Positions 49,134 through 60,304 of a DNA stretch of 64,000 bases are shown piece after piece (position 1 is the stretch's first letter; each line of letters opens with the position of its first letter). The stretch covers positions 351,223 to 415,222 of the forward strand of contig CAUYUJ010002091.1 in NCBI GenBank assembly GCA_963575745.1. Direction: 5' to 3'. Below the pieces are notes generated by a model. The model was not told the origin of the DNA, ran no database searches, and was given only the letters and a program-made list of their open reading frames with translations. Source of the DNA: Prorocentrum cordatum. Taxonomy: Eukaryota > Sar > Dinophyceae > Prorocentrales > Prorocentraceae. A program made the translations under genes and the position numbers.

Positions 49134-50438
49134 TAATTTCCCTTTAACTCAGGCAGTTCGGAGCCCCGCGAGCCCATTCGGGCTCACCCGCACTCGGGCC
49201 CACTCAGATCGGAAACTGGACCATCCACGCTGCCAGCGGCGGGCTTTTCTGCAGTCCCAGGACTTTTTGAGGGTCGGGGACGACGCTGGGGTGGTGTGGT
49301 GTATACTTGTCTCCCCGATGTCCCGGGAAAGCAACGAACAATGTACACAGCAGGATCCCGTATACACCAGAATCCGCGTTCTTGTGCGAATTTTAGCGCA
49401 GGGTCAGGAAAACCGTCGGTGTATAGAGTTCGGTTCCCTATCATACTCGGACGCACTCGTACCCAGACAAAGCCATACTCATAATCACCCAGACCGACTC
49501 GCCACGGACTCAGTTATATACTCAGGTCACTCTTCTGTGTAATTACCCACTCATATGAAGAAGCACTCATACAAGTTTCGTCTTCAGACACTCACACTCA
49601 GACTCACTCTTACACATCTCTTATGGACCATTTCGATGAAGCAGGCGTGGCACTTGGGCACCCAAAGAGGGGAACAACCAGGGGGCACTTCTTGCACGAG
49701 CCCGTGATCCAAAGTGCGAGGACCTCTGCGGCGAAGCGCTGGTTTTGGCACCCCTGGGGGGCCCTCTTCTCAAGCCCCCTGATCACCGCGATGTGGCAGG
49801 GACTTTGTGGGCCCCGGAAACGGCAGGGCCGTTTCTTCACCGTTTCCGAAAAAATGTCCCTTGAAAATGGAAACGGCAAAGAAACGGCGACCGGAAACGC
49901 GGCAACAAAAACGGCTCCAGGATTGGACCCGGAGCCCGAACCTGTCAAAAAACGGCGACGGAACCGGTAACAAAAACGGCGTCGGAACCGCCAACCGGTA
50001 AAAAAAGGCCTTGTGTTTCCAGGGCCCACTAAGCGCACGATCGATCGGCCGTTCTGGGCCCGAGCGCAAAAGGCAGGGAATCCGTTGGCAGGTGACCCGA
50101 GGGAGGTCCGGCGCCGTGGCCGGGCGTCCCCTCCGCCCAGGGGTGGCTTCCGCCGCGATGGTATCCCCACCGCGCGGGTGGCTTCCAGGGCCCACCATCA
50201 GGGCGTGGCATTGCACGTTGGCATCCCCAGAGGGGGAGCTACCCGGGGGGTCGAACGCAGGGTGCTATAATTACTATACGGGCCCGTGTCGGCGCCCAGA
50301 TCGCGGGGACCGCTCGGCATGGTTTATGATACCCCCGACGCCTATCCTTTGAGAGCCCCACGTGCATCGCGATGCGATGCACCAGGCGTGGCATGATCTG
50401 GGTCTTCCGGGGGGGGGGGGGGGGGAGCGCCAGAATTA
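49134..50438. other. No recognised gene
   Basis: 49470-49620 is rich in ACTCA/CACTC words. 49800-50010 carries many GGAAACGG/CGGCGACGGAACCG words on both strands, a decayed inverted or tandem repeat. Confidence 0.5.
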
Positions 50439-50634
50439 GGGGAACGAAAAGTGAAATAAACATAAAAACTCGGAGGTCCGCGCGGAAGTCTCGGATCCGC
50501 GCTGGACCCCCCCCTCCCTGGCGCGCTGCGCGCGCCAGGGGGGGCGCCCGAGGCGCCGCGGGGGGGCCCCAGCGCCGATCCGAGAAATCCGCGCGGACCT
50601 CCGAGTGGTTATGTTTACGCCACTTTTGTTCCCG
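50439..50634. mobile_element. Foldback element, family D copy 2 (196 bp)
   Basis: Long inverted repeat. Left arm GGGAACGAAAAGTG-like, AAACATAAAAACTCGGAGG, TCCGCGCGGA, CGGATCCGCGCTGG. The right arm is its complement, ending GTTATGTTTACGCCACTTTT. The loop holds GGCGCGCTGCGCGCGCC. It would fold into one stem of about 75 bp. Confidence 0.8.
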
Positions 50635-50773
50635 GGGTGGGGGGGGCGCCAGGGTGCATCTGCAGCGTCCAGGCTGCGGGAGCCACTCTGGCGAAGCGCT
50701 GGTTTGGGCGGGCCCGCTCCCGCGGCAAGAGGAGAGAGTGCACCTCGACTCGCGGGGGAATTTCGACAATTGT

Positions 50774-50808
50774 AGGAGGAGGAGGAGGAGGAGGAGGAGG
50801 AGGAGAAG
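50774..50808. repeat. Short GGA tract upstream of GST gene
   Basis: About 11 GGA units, in the presumed 5' region of the GST gene. Confidence 0.9.
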
Positions 50809-50946
50809 GATAAGGACATCTGGGACCGCAGCTTCTTGCTCAGGCGTGCGAGCGAACGTGCGGGGAACTCTGCAGCCTTTTGCCTACAACCAGGGGGACG
50901 CGCTCCGTGCAGGAATGGTTCCACCGATGGTTTCACTGACCTGACT

Positions 50947-53387
50947 ATGGCAATGGTTCTCGCGTTGTGGACCAGACTGACGGCGGGCGGGAGGCGCACG
51001 ACATGTCCTCCCAGAGAGCGCCACCGAGCAGACCCTCCAGCTGTACGCCCGTGCCCACGAGGCCCAGTCCGCCGCGCCTGCGTGCGTGATCTGAGGGCGG
51101 CCGCCGTGTCGGCGCTCGTGGCCTGCGGTGCGGGGTCCACGAGGAAGAGGGCAGGAGGAGGCGGCGCCGGCAAGAGCGCGAGGAGCACCAGGTTCGACTA
51201 CACGCAAGAGTGACCCTTCGCCTGAGTGACCTTTGGTGCGCGCCCACGGGGGCCCCCCGATCGCCGAGTGCGGTGCGATAGTAGCGTCCTGCGCGCCTGT
51301 GTTTGGTCCCCTCGCGGCCCTCAAAAGCCGCGCACCAAAGGTCACCCTTACCCAGGGTCACTCTTGCCTGTAGCCGACAGGAGCAGGCTGGCAGGCAGCC
51401 CGTCGGCGCCGCACACGGGTTCTGCGGCCCGCTTGCGGGGAGGCGCCAGCCGCCGGAGGGACCCCGCCAGGACCGCTGTGCACCGCGGCGGCGTGTCCGT
51501 GGCATCCTGGGAGGACCTTCAGACGGACGCGGGCGCCCCGACGCCCCGCGTCTTCGAGGCGCGGCAGCGCCTCTTCGGCGCCAGCGTGCCCGATCTGAAG
51601 TTCTGGCACGACGCCGCAGGCTGGTGCCCGCACTGCATGATGTCCTGGGTGGCCCTGGAGGAGATGAAGGTACCGTACGCGATGGACACCACCCCTCTTC
51701 GGGCCTACCTGAAGCCGCGGGAGAAGAAGCGCCAGCGCCTCGTGCCCGTGCTCCAGCTGCTCGACGACGGCCAGAGCTCGCCCAGTTCGTGGGCGTTCCA
51801 GGACGCGATGCAGGGAGTGGGCCGCGGGGAGCAGGTGTGCCGGATGCTCGTCGAGAGGTACCCTGCGGCAGGCCTGTGGCCCCAGGCCGCCGCGCAGCGC
51901 TCGGCCGCCGAGGACCACTTCGAGCTGTTCGTCCACCTGCAGCAGGCGCACTCGGGCTACAAGCGCCTCCCAGGGGGGCGCCCGACCTGGGGCGTCCCGC
52001 CCGCGAGGGGCACGCGCGACCCGAGAAGAGAGCGCCTCATCGCGGCGCTCGACGGGCTGGAGGCCGCGCTGGGCGGCGCGGCCGCACAGGGCGGCCCGTT
52101 CCTGCTCGGCCAGAAGCCGTACATGGTCGACCTGATGATGCTGGTCATCCTGGAGCGCGTGGAGGCCTTCGGTCGCAAATCGTGGGGGCCTCGTATACCC
52201 TCACCACTCCGTCGTTAGAGTGCATTTTGGTCGACTGGCGTCTGGTCGTCGGTGAGGTAGCGCCGACTCAGCGCCGATTCCGCGTCAGCGTCGATTCGCG
52301 TCGACTGGCGCCGATTCGCAAAAGCTGATACGCTGGTGTGGGCGGCTCCCCGTGCGTTGCTGCAGTGGAGGCGCTCCTGCTCCACCCGCTCCTCGGCGGC
52401 GCCTCGGGCCTGCTGCTGGGCGCCTGGCCGCGGGCCTCCGGGCTGCTGGCGGCGGGGCGCCGGCCCGGCGTGTGCTCCTTCGGCGAGCTGTGCAGCGACG
52501 CGGAGACCCTGCTGGCGATCTCGCTCCGCGAGGACCCGGGCCGGACCCCGGCCCTGCCGCTGCAGGACACGCTGCTGAGGCCCCGGCACACGCTGCAGGA
52601 GGCCGCGCGCGCCGCGGCCGGCCACCGCCGAGAGGCCTGCGCGGAGGCCGCCGCACGCGTCTGCGCGCGCCACGCCGCGGTGGTCGCGTTCGCCTGCTGC
52701 GGGCGCGGCTGCGGCCGAGGCGCCGACGAGGCCAAGGCGGCGGCCGCCGCCTACCCCAGCGGCGACGGGGATCCCGACGTCGACCTCGCCCTGCGGCTCG
52801 TGGTGGCGGCGCTGCTCGTGCCGGGTGGCCTCGAGCGCCGCGCCACGGAGCTCGAGGCGGACGCCCGGCGGGCCGCCCGGTGCTGGGGCAGCCGGGCCTC
52901 TCCAGCGCTCCTGCCGCTCCGGTTCCTGGCCCAGAACGTCGGGGTGCCCCGCGACATGGCCGCGGAACCCGCCGCCGCCCTGCGCGCGCACCTCAACCTG
53001 CTCGTGGCCGCGCTGGAGGGCGGCGCGCCGCCCAAGGGCATCGCGAGGCCACGGCGCGCGGGCGCCCGGCCCGACCACGGCGGCAGCGGCGCGCCCGCTG
53101 CGGGCGGGGACGCCCGGGCGAGCGGCGCGCCCGAGGGGCGTGCCGCCGAGGGTGGCCCTGGCGCGGCGGGCCTCCAGCGCAGGCCGCCGGCGCGCATCGC
53201 GAGGGTAGAGCCGTCTGCGAGCGGCGCCGGGCGGGCAGGCTCGCGCAGAGCGAGCTTCGGCAAAAAGAGTAGGATCCCGACGAGGGCCCCCGCCGAGGGA
53301 CTCCGATCTTCTCAAGGGGCTGCACGTGCGTCCCAGGGCAGCTACGAGGAAGTCAAGGTCAAGCCGAAACGCGATATCGACATATAG
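50947..53387 (+). CDS. Glutathione S-transferase-like protein, three exons
   Basis: Family role: conjugation or reduction with glutathione in stress defence. Exons 50947-51191, 51381-52164 and 52371-53387 join in phase into about 681 codons. The start at 50947 is a guess; the first 80 residues are Ala/Arg-rich and could be a targeting peptide. Exon 2 carries the thioredoxin-fold glutathione site: LKFWHDAAGWCPHC (CPHC at 51625-51636), WVALEEMKVPYAMDT, RLVPVLQLLDDG. The all-helical domain then follows (ERLIAALDGLEAALG, PFLLGQKPYMVDLMML). Exon 3 continues with EAAARVCARHAAVVAFACCG, DVDLALRLVVAALL and NVGVPRDMAAEPAAALRAHL, a C-terminal extension that I recall from algal GSTs. It ends in a Gly/Arg-rich tail. 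Third positions are nearly all G/C. The gene lies wholly within WD intron 4 on the same strand. Confidence 0.78.
51192..51380 (+). mobile_element. GST intron 1: introner-like inverted-repeat element
   Basis: The intron is almost entirely a foldback. CAAGAGTGACCCT and GTGACCTTTGGTGCGCG on the left pair exactly with CGCGCACCAAAGGTCAC and AGGGTCACTCTTG on the right. Pairing extends to both splice sites (TTCGACTACACG versus the complement of CCTGTAGCCGAC). AGGAGCA occurs at 51181-51187 and 51379-51385 as a 7-bp duplication that supplies the acceptor AG, while the donor (AG before GTTCGA) lies inside the element. A GC donor at 51204 also keeps the frame. Confidence 0.75.
52165..52370 (+). other. 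GST intron 2, GC-AG, bounded by 8-bp direct repeats
   Basis: GTGGAGGC occurs at 52159-52166 and 52365-52372. Splicing GTGGAG before GCCTTC to CAGTGGAG before GCGCTC keeps the frame exactly (LERVE+ALLLHP) and leaves one copy of the repeat. This is the pattern of an inserted intron. No terminal inverted repeats are seen; GTCGACTGGCG is repeated inside (52229 and 52295). Confidence 0.65.
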
Positions 53388-54507
53388 CGCAGCCCCCTCC
53401 CTTCAGCACTACCTGGTCTCCACGTATCGTCGATACTCTCACTCTTGCTTCCACGCTTCTGTCTTGCTGCCACCTATCTCATCTCAACTGCTGATCACTA
53501 TCCTCTATATTATCCTTCCCCTCTTCATCCTCCCCGTTTTCCTCTTCTCCCCGTCCTTTGTAGAAGTCGGTTCTCTGCTCTCCTCATCTTCAGCAACCTC
53601 CTTGTACACTCCTCTTTCCTCTTCTATTCCCTGAAGTAGAGGGAAAGGATTGCGTACAGGACATGAGGAGAGGAAGGGGGAGGGCTGAATAGATCATGCC
53701 GAGAGCACTGGCGACGCAAATATGAGGAACGATATGGGCCTCTTCCTCATGCGGTGCCCCCTCTTCCCTGCATCATCCCTCCTCCCGTTCCCTCTCGTGC
53801 TCTCCCTCCCCATCCTCGTTTTCACTCCCTTCTTCCTTCCGTGCGTCACCCGCCGTCCTCTTATCCTCGAGCTTCCCTCCCAATTCCTGCAAGGAGTGGC
53901 CAGGGAGGAAGAGGAGGGGGAGGACGAGGATTCAGAGCCTCATTCTCCCCCGCCTTATCCTCCCTTCCTATCTCCTTCCCGCCCCCCCTCATTCCTTCCG
54001 TTCATTGCTGCCCTCCGTCTTATCTTCAACTTCCTTCAAGTCCATGCGTGCAGGAAGCGTGGGATGCGTAGAGATAGGGAAAGGATGGAAGGGGAGGAGG
54101 AGATGCTCGGGGACATCCACATGGCGGGGGTTAGGCAGGAGGAGGAGGAGGAGAAATGGGAGGTGAAGGGCGGGGAGCAGGAAGGGCGAAATACGGGGAG
54201 GAAAAGAAGGACGAGGAGGAGGAACGTAAGGACAACATCAGAGGAGGATACAGAGCCTGAGGGTGGAGGGAAAGCAAGAGCAGGAAAAGCAAGAGGAGAT
54301 GGGCAAGGCGGATGGATGAAGGAGGGGGGAGGGGAGACGTGGACCAGGGATTGAAATTGAACACGAGGAAGGGGCACGACGCTTCCTCCCTCTTCCTCAC
54401 TCTTCCGTCTCGTCATCTCCCTCCGAAGCAGGAGGAGTAAGTAGGGGATGCTTGCAAAGCTGTATGGGGAGGGGAGAGCGGAGGGAGAAACGATCCTTGT
54501 GAGTTTA
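53388..54507. other. No gene seen; GST 3' region
   Basis: T/C-rich then G/A-rich stretches (CTCCTT, GGGAGGAGG words), probably GST 3' untranslated sequence followed by intron of the WD gene. No polyadenylation signal can be assigned. Confidence 0.5.
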
Positions 54508-54946
54508 CTGGGCTTGCGATGCTGCTAGAGGTCACCAAGCCCAGTTATGTAATTTGGACCGTTTCGGGGTCTGGTGTGTGAACCAAAGAAACACAGCGGT
54601 GTCATTATTGTTGACGGTTGAGATTTGAAACCTCTGCGCCGAATGTACGACAGAGCATCCCAGGATTGCGAGCCCCAGCGATCCCAACGGCAACACAGGG
54701 GTTGCGATGCTAACTGTCACCGAACCGAGTGAGCTCATGTGGATGTCATGGATCTCCTGTATGAGAATCGGTATAAACATATCTCTGTACATGTGGGAAT
54801 CTGGAGATGTCTTGGATGTTAAGCCATCTTAACAAAGTCCACGGGGTCCTTGGCTTCCTTGCTCTCATCGTGCTTCCTTGGCTTTCACTCCACAACTCAG
54901 ACCATGAACACACATGCGTGGGCAACCTCTAGCATCGCAAGCCCTG
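54508..54946. mobile_element. Inverted-repeat element (about 435 bp)
   Basis: GGGCTTGCGATGCTGCTAGA at 54510 is matched by the complement of CCTCTAGCATCGCAAGCCC at 54926-54944 with a 3-base gap. TTGCGATGCTAACTGTCACC inside (54702) repeats the terminal motif. Flanks TTGTGAGTTTACTG and CTGTGATTTCACAG are partly alike, perhaps a decayed target duplication. No open frame of note. Confidence 0.6.
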
Positions 54947-55227
54947 TGATTTCACAGGGGTCGCTCCTTCTGCTGCTTCCTTGTCAGAAAGGGGTTAGTA
55001 ACATATGAGAGAACATACATTGGTTGGTGATCGCAGACGAGACGAGGAAGGCGGAAGGTGAATGACATGAAGGGAACGCAGAAGAGGAGGGTGAGATAGA
55101 AGGGATTGACACAGGAGGATGTATTACATGAAGAGGACAACATGTCATGGTAAAGCAATGTATGGCGAAGGACCCTACCAAATGCAGGCTGAGCGCTGGA
55201 GTGCTGGAACAAAAAGATGAGGATAGG

Positions 55228-56150
55228 GAGGACAGGGCCACGAAGCGTGTGACAGGTGTGCCAGGTTGGGCGCGGCGGCATGCGACCACGCCAATGGGGC
55301 GTTCGATGGAGCTCCCTATGGGGCCACGACGCGTGTAAGGGGTGTGCCGATATGGGCTGCGCGGCGGTCGGTGGAGCTCCCTGTGGGGCCACGAAGCGTG
55401 TGAGGGCTGCGCCGAAATTTGGGGCGGGAGGACGCCATGCGAATTTTGCCAATCGGACATCCGGTGGAGCGTCCCAAGGGACCACAAAACATGTGAGGGA
55501 TGTGCCAGAATAAGCGGGGGGACTGCATGCAAAATTTGCCCATTGGGCCCTCGGTGGATCTCCCCAGGGGGCCACGAAGCGTGTGAAGGGTTTGCCGAGA
55601 TGGGCAGGGGGGGCGCCATGCGATCTTTGCCAGTTGAGCGTTCGGTGGAGTTCCTTATAGGCCACGAAACGTGTGGAGGATGTACCGAAACCAGCGAACT
55701 TTGAAATTTAAGCTTTCGGTGCAGGTCCCCATGGGGGGCCGCGACACAGATGAGGGGTGTGCGGAGATGGGCAGGGAGACGCCCTGCGAGCTTTTCCATG
55801 TTGGCTTGCGGTGGGGGCCCTTACGGGGGCCACGAAATGTATGAGGGCTGTACCGGGATTGGCAGGGGGGCGCCATGCGAACTTTCCCATTTTAGTTTTC
55901 GGTGGAGCTCCCTAGGAGGCAACGAAGCGTGTGAGGGTTGCGCCGAGATGAGCAGGGGGGAAGCCATGCGAACTTTGCCATTCGGGCCTTCTGTGGAGCT
56001 CCCTACGGGGTCACGAAACGTGTAATGGTGTGCCGAAAGCGAAAGGGGCATTGGGACGCCATGCTGACGTTGCCATTCGGACCTTCTCACAGGGACTCAT
56101 TATTGGGCCACGGAGCGTGTGAAGGGTGTCGCAGAACTGACCTTGGCGGC
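55228..56150. repeat. 90-bp tandem repeat array, about 11 units
   Basis: Units begin GGCCACGAAGCGTGTGAGGG and end near GTGGAGCTCCCTA. Starts lie near 55229, 55321, 55386, 55480, 55570, 55660, 55739, 55830, 55920, 56011 and 56105. Most are 90 bp (30 codons), with two shortened units. Plus-strand translation gives repeats of GHEACEGCAEMGRGGAMRTL with CxxC. The minus strand gives SHASWPHRELHR-type repeats. Stops and indels break both, so coding status is open. Confidence 0.85.
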
Positions 56151-57510
56151 TGTGAGGGACAGGTGCAAGGAAGGGGAGGGTGGAGACGGGAGGAGGAGGA
56201 GGAGGAGGAGGAGGAGGAGGAGACGCGGGGCGCTGCTGATTCAAAGCGAGTGCCAACATCACGGGAAGGTCGGGAAATAAGACGCAGCGTTGCTGCATAG
56301 GGGTCTGTACATGCATATCAATACGTGTATATATGTATAGATGGATATACGAATATGCATACACAGATACATGTACACATACACTAGCCAGTCGGCTAAG
56401 GGCAAGCGGTCGGCGAATCTCAAGCGGCAGGCCCGCTAACAACAGCCAGAAAGCAATAACACCCGAGCAACAGGCTAAACGTCAGCTATCCTCAAAAAGA
56501 GATTAGGTAGTTTTGCAGTTGCCAGTTCAATGCAAGCAAAACGTAGAATAGCTGGTTGCAGGCTGAAGCTAAGTACAGCATTACGCAGGGCATGCACGCT
56601 TGTCAGAAGGCAACTTAGCCCATGCTCAGTATAAAGGAATCGACAGGTGAAGCCAAGTTGTAAGCAATGCTACATGTAATGATCCGGCGCGTTTTGCCAC
56701 GGTCAAGCGACACCCAATTGAACAGCGAGGCATACCACAAACCATAAGCACGTGAAATGTTACGCCAGAGAAGCAACTGACATGCTAAAGGGCAACTAAA
56801 GCAATAGAGACCCGACGCGCCCTACACATGATCGATGTGGCAAGGTACGCGGACATGCACGAACGCACATGTTCAAGAGTAACCCAGCACGAAGGCAATC
56901 TGAAAGCCCGCTCACGGCATCTCTGGGCAGGTCAAAAGCAGCCTGGCGCGAAACACCCAAGGCAGACGGAAATTGACCGAGATAGCAAGTTGGTACACGG
57001 AATATGGGATGAGCAGGAGAAGGGGATGATGAACCGCGTTCGAGGAACGGGGTGGATATCTACAGTGAGCTCGACGGGATAGTGCACAGCCGCTGGTCCT
57101 CCTTCAGAGAATACGTTGCGACCTCCGAGGCAGAGTTTCTGCGGGGAGGGGGCCAAGGCTTGCCTCGAGCGCACCGCCACCGCATCGGGGGTTGAAGGAT
57201 CCCTCTGCTTGGTGCCGCGAGGGGTCAAACCAGACAGGAGGAGGATGATGATGATGATGATGAGGAGGAGGAGGAGGAGGAGGAGGAGTGGGAGGAGTGG
57301 GAGGAGAAGGAGTGGGAGGAGGGGGAGGAGGAGTGGGAGGAGGAGCGGTTCCCAGCAGCGCCATCACATTAGGGAGTGGCGGTGTGTAGCAGAAAGTTAG
57401 GTACATCTGATGCGGCTGGCCTGGGCGTGAGCTGGATGCAAACGCGTTTTGATAGTTTTCCAGCGCTCGGCTCTTCACTTGCCGGGCGCGTCGGGCTTCC
57501 GCATGTGTAT
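56151..57510. other. No gene seen; GGA and GAT runs
   Basis: GGA run at 56195-56222, TATG-rich stretch at 56310-56385, then AT-richer unique sequence to 57100. 57238-57350 is (GAT)n then GGAGT/GGA. Confidence 0.55.
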
Positions 57511-57658
57511 CCAGCGGAGAAAAACACATACACAATTGATCGTCGATCCCCAGGAAAAGATGGGAAAACATGGAAGGTGGGGGAGGAAGACGAAACTCCA
57601 GAAAATATGGGAAATATGGGGGATCCTGGGGTTTGTGTGCATTTATTTGTGTGTTCCT
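57511..57658. repeat. Dispersed repeat family B, copy 3
   Basis: Plus orientation, 140 bp upstream of WD exon 5 and therefore intronic. CGATCCCCAGGAAAAGATGG and CATTTATTTGTGTGTTCC mark it. Confidence 0.82.
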
Positions 57659-57798
57659 GGGCCCCTTCACATGTGTGTGTGTGGGTGTGTGCTCCAGTTT
57701 CCTGGCGCTGCACCGTCACCGTCAGAGATCGACGCCCTGTCGTCTGCACTGCGCACCGCCTCCGAGCACGCGCCCGCCCCCCCATCCCCCCCCTACAG

Positions 57799-57839
57799 GG
57801 GACGTCGCTGAGAGAGCTGTGCGGCCACCGCGACTGGGT
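57799..57839 (+). CDS. WD40-repeat gene, exon 5
   Basis: Only 13 codons plus 2 nt: GTSLRELCGHRDW and a split Val. The LCGHRDW stretch is the GH-to-next-strand turn of a WD blade. The acceptor is CCCCCCCCTACAG at 57798. To join exon 6 in frame the donor must be GGGT before GAGGCC (GA type), giving GHRDWV+CLAVDW. The alternative GT donor two bases earlier would break the frame. Confidence 0.72.
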
Positions 57840-58740
57840 GAGGCCGCTTGCTTTTTTGTTCGCCCTGCCCGCCTCTTGCTAGCATCCCTCCGCGCTGCCC
57901 ATGAGGGGCTGTCTCCTCCCCCGCGCCCCTGCGCCTCCTCCTCCCAGCCCGGCTCCTCCCTCTCCCCTCGGCGTGCGTTGGCATGCTTTGGCATGCTTGC
58001 GCATGCGTTGGCGTGCTCTGGCATGCTTTGGCGCGCATTGGGGCCACCTTGCCCTCCAGGGTGGTGACACCAGGAAGCTGGGCCCACTGATGGGTTTAAG
58101 GCGCCCCCCCAGAGCAATATGGTTTGAACCAGGGGAGGAAAAACCACCCGGACCCGACAATTGGCATTTACTAAACGGCCCTGGGCGTTTATTGAACAGC
58201 TCTGTCCTGTTTGATTTCTTCTCTGGGTGCGTTTACTACACGGCCTCGCGTGTCGGGGTGGTTCTTATCGGGGTGGATTTGCTGCCCTCTAATCAAGTTC
58301 GTCTTCTGCCCCGTCGCCGCTGCAGCAGGCCGCGGCCCCTCCCAGGACGCGATCAGGCGGCTGGAGGGGAGCCTCGAGGAGGAGGAGAAGGAGGATCAGG
58401 AGGAGGAGGACGTTTACTACTACTCCTCCTCCTCTTTTATCCCCCTCTTCCCTCCCCTGCTGCTCTTGCGTATGTAACATGTTACTTCCCCTCTAGGTGG
58501 CCTCCCTGTGTGTGCTGTCGGGGTAGCCATCCCGAAGAACAGCGGGCTGCGGCCGTCGTTCTCGTCTGCTGCTTCCCTCGGCATCTCTTATTGGAGCGTC
58601 CTTGTTATCTGACGCTCCCTCCTGTTGCTGGCAAGTGTCCTCCCCCCTCCTTGTTGTCCTCCCTTCTTCCTCCTTCTACTCCTACTCCCGTCCCTCTCCT
58701 TTACCGCTTATCTTGTGCACCAGGTGGGGGGTTCCTTGCC
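57840..58740. other. WD intron 5, first part
   Basis: No gene seen. A GCATGCTTTGGCATGCTTGC-type tandem stretch lies at 57978-58045 (six TGGCRTGC units). 58380-58440 contains GGA then CTC runs. Confidence 0.6.
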
Positions 58741-58910
58741 CAGGTTGAGGAAGAGGAGAATCAAGGCGAGGAAGAGGAGGAGGAGGAGGAGGAGGAGGAG
58801 GAGGACGAGGAGGAGGAGGAGGAGGAGGAGGAGGAGGGAGGGTGATGAGGAGGAACACGACGGCGACGAGAAGAGGAGGAGACGAGGAGAAGAAGCTGAG
58901 GATGTTGGTC
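58741..58910. repeat. GGA-triplet tract
   Basis: (GGA)n with GAC/GAA variants, immediately upstream of WD exon 6. Confidence 0.93.
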
Positions 58911-58923
58911 CCGCCCGTCACAG

Positions 58924-58976
58924 ATGCCTGGCCGTCGACTGGACGCGCTCGCGGGCCCTGAGCGGAGGTGACGACG
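58924..58976 (+). CDS. WD40-repeat gene, exon 6
   Basis: 1 nt, 17 codons (CLAVDWTRSRALSGGDD) and 1 nt. The same strand a-b pattern is seen in exon 4 (CLAVDWAAQRALSGSAD). The acceptor is CCCGTCACAG at 58923. The donor is GACGACG before GTTGTC (GT), splitting a Gly codon completed by exon 7. Confidence 0.8.
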
Positions 58977-60304
58977 GTTGTCCAGGCCTCAGCTGCGCTC
59001 TCCGAAGAGGAGGACGACGACGACGGGGGCCCCCCGGAGGCGTCCTCTCCGAGGACGACGACGATGAGTCGATGAGGTGGACCCCGTGGTGGGGGATGAG
59101 ACCACGACTCATCAGCTATGTGTGTGTGGTGTTCTTGCTCCTGGGTCTGCTCAGCCTGCCCGTGTACGGCTGGCGCTTCGCTGGCGTCTGAGGAGGGGGC
59201 CTGCGGCCGTCGTCCACGGGTCTGCCTGCTATGTATTGCTGCTATTGTTTCCGCTGGAACTGCTCATCTGCCTCTCCTTGCTCAGGGGCGATCGCAAATA
59301 TGGATTCAGAGGGCGTGGATTAGCGACGGGTGCCGTTCCATGGGGAATCGCGGATTTCCGCCGCCGAGCGAGGCGGCACCGGCCGCATTCTGAGGAGGCC
59401 ACCTCCCCCGATCCATGTTTGCGCGCCCCCGACTTTCATGTTTCGTCCCTCTGCTTCCTCTTCTCCCCCCCCCCTGCGCAAGACGAGACAGGGGAATCAT
59501 GAATGAGGATCAGGTACATACTCATCCTTTGCAGCGCGCGAGGGCCAATTGTACTGGGGGCTTGGCAGCCACACTCGCAGAGGACTTCCTGAGTCAAGGC
59601 ATGCTGCGGCAAAGCACCATGACACTATCCAGGTGATTGTGAAGCTTACGATCTGCACCTTGTAAGGAACACTGGGGCAGCAGCTACTAAGCACGCTCCG
59701 GCGTCAATTCGATTGCAACTGGCGCTCAAAGCAATCGATCTCCAACCAGCACTGGACCGACAGACAGAACGAGCCGATTGCCACGATTACTAGACAGGGC
59801 GAGGCTTGGAGAGGCAAGACGTAGAGGTGCCCACTGCGGACTCGCGACTGCCACACTGATCTACGCGAACGATTGGTGCGTCGCTGGGGCTTTCGGGCTT
59901 CTCGCCCCAGGGTCCACTTGTGTGGCGTGGTCCAAGAGTGGGCTGCTTGCGAGCTCGGCATTGATGCGATGGAGCCCGCGGTCACCCTTTCTCGGGGCAC
60001 CTTGGGAAGAGTGACCTTGGCGTCAGCAGCTCCCTGCGGTGTGCACCCGGCGGCAAGTCGTATCCTTCGGACTCGCAGCAGACTGCCTCTTTGCCGCCCT
60101 GGCCCAAGAGAGTAGCACGACAAGCCGCAGCAAGCCCGTCAGCGGCTCCCGGCACGAGGCTGCGGCCTCTTCCTGCTCCGCTCCGAGAGGCTGTATGGCT
60201 GCCTGACGGCCCTGTGACCAGTGAAATCGGGACGTGGGCACGATTACGCAGGTCTTGGGCCTTCGCTTTCAGTGAAGTTACAGTCAGCCCGCATAATCAG
60301 GATG
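58977..60304. other. No recognised gene
   Basis: Part of WD intron 6. Open frames on both strands are unremarkable. Confidence 0.5.

Noticed and set aside
52215-53315. 366-codon minus-strand frame opposite GST exon 3
   Set aside because: The plus strand has G/C third positions, regular helices and matches the GST extension. The minus frame is a GC-content shadow.
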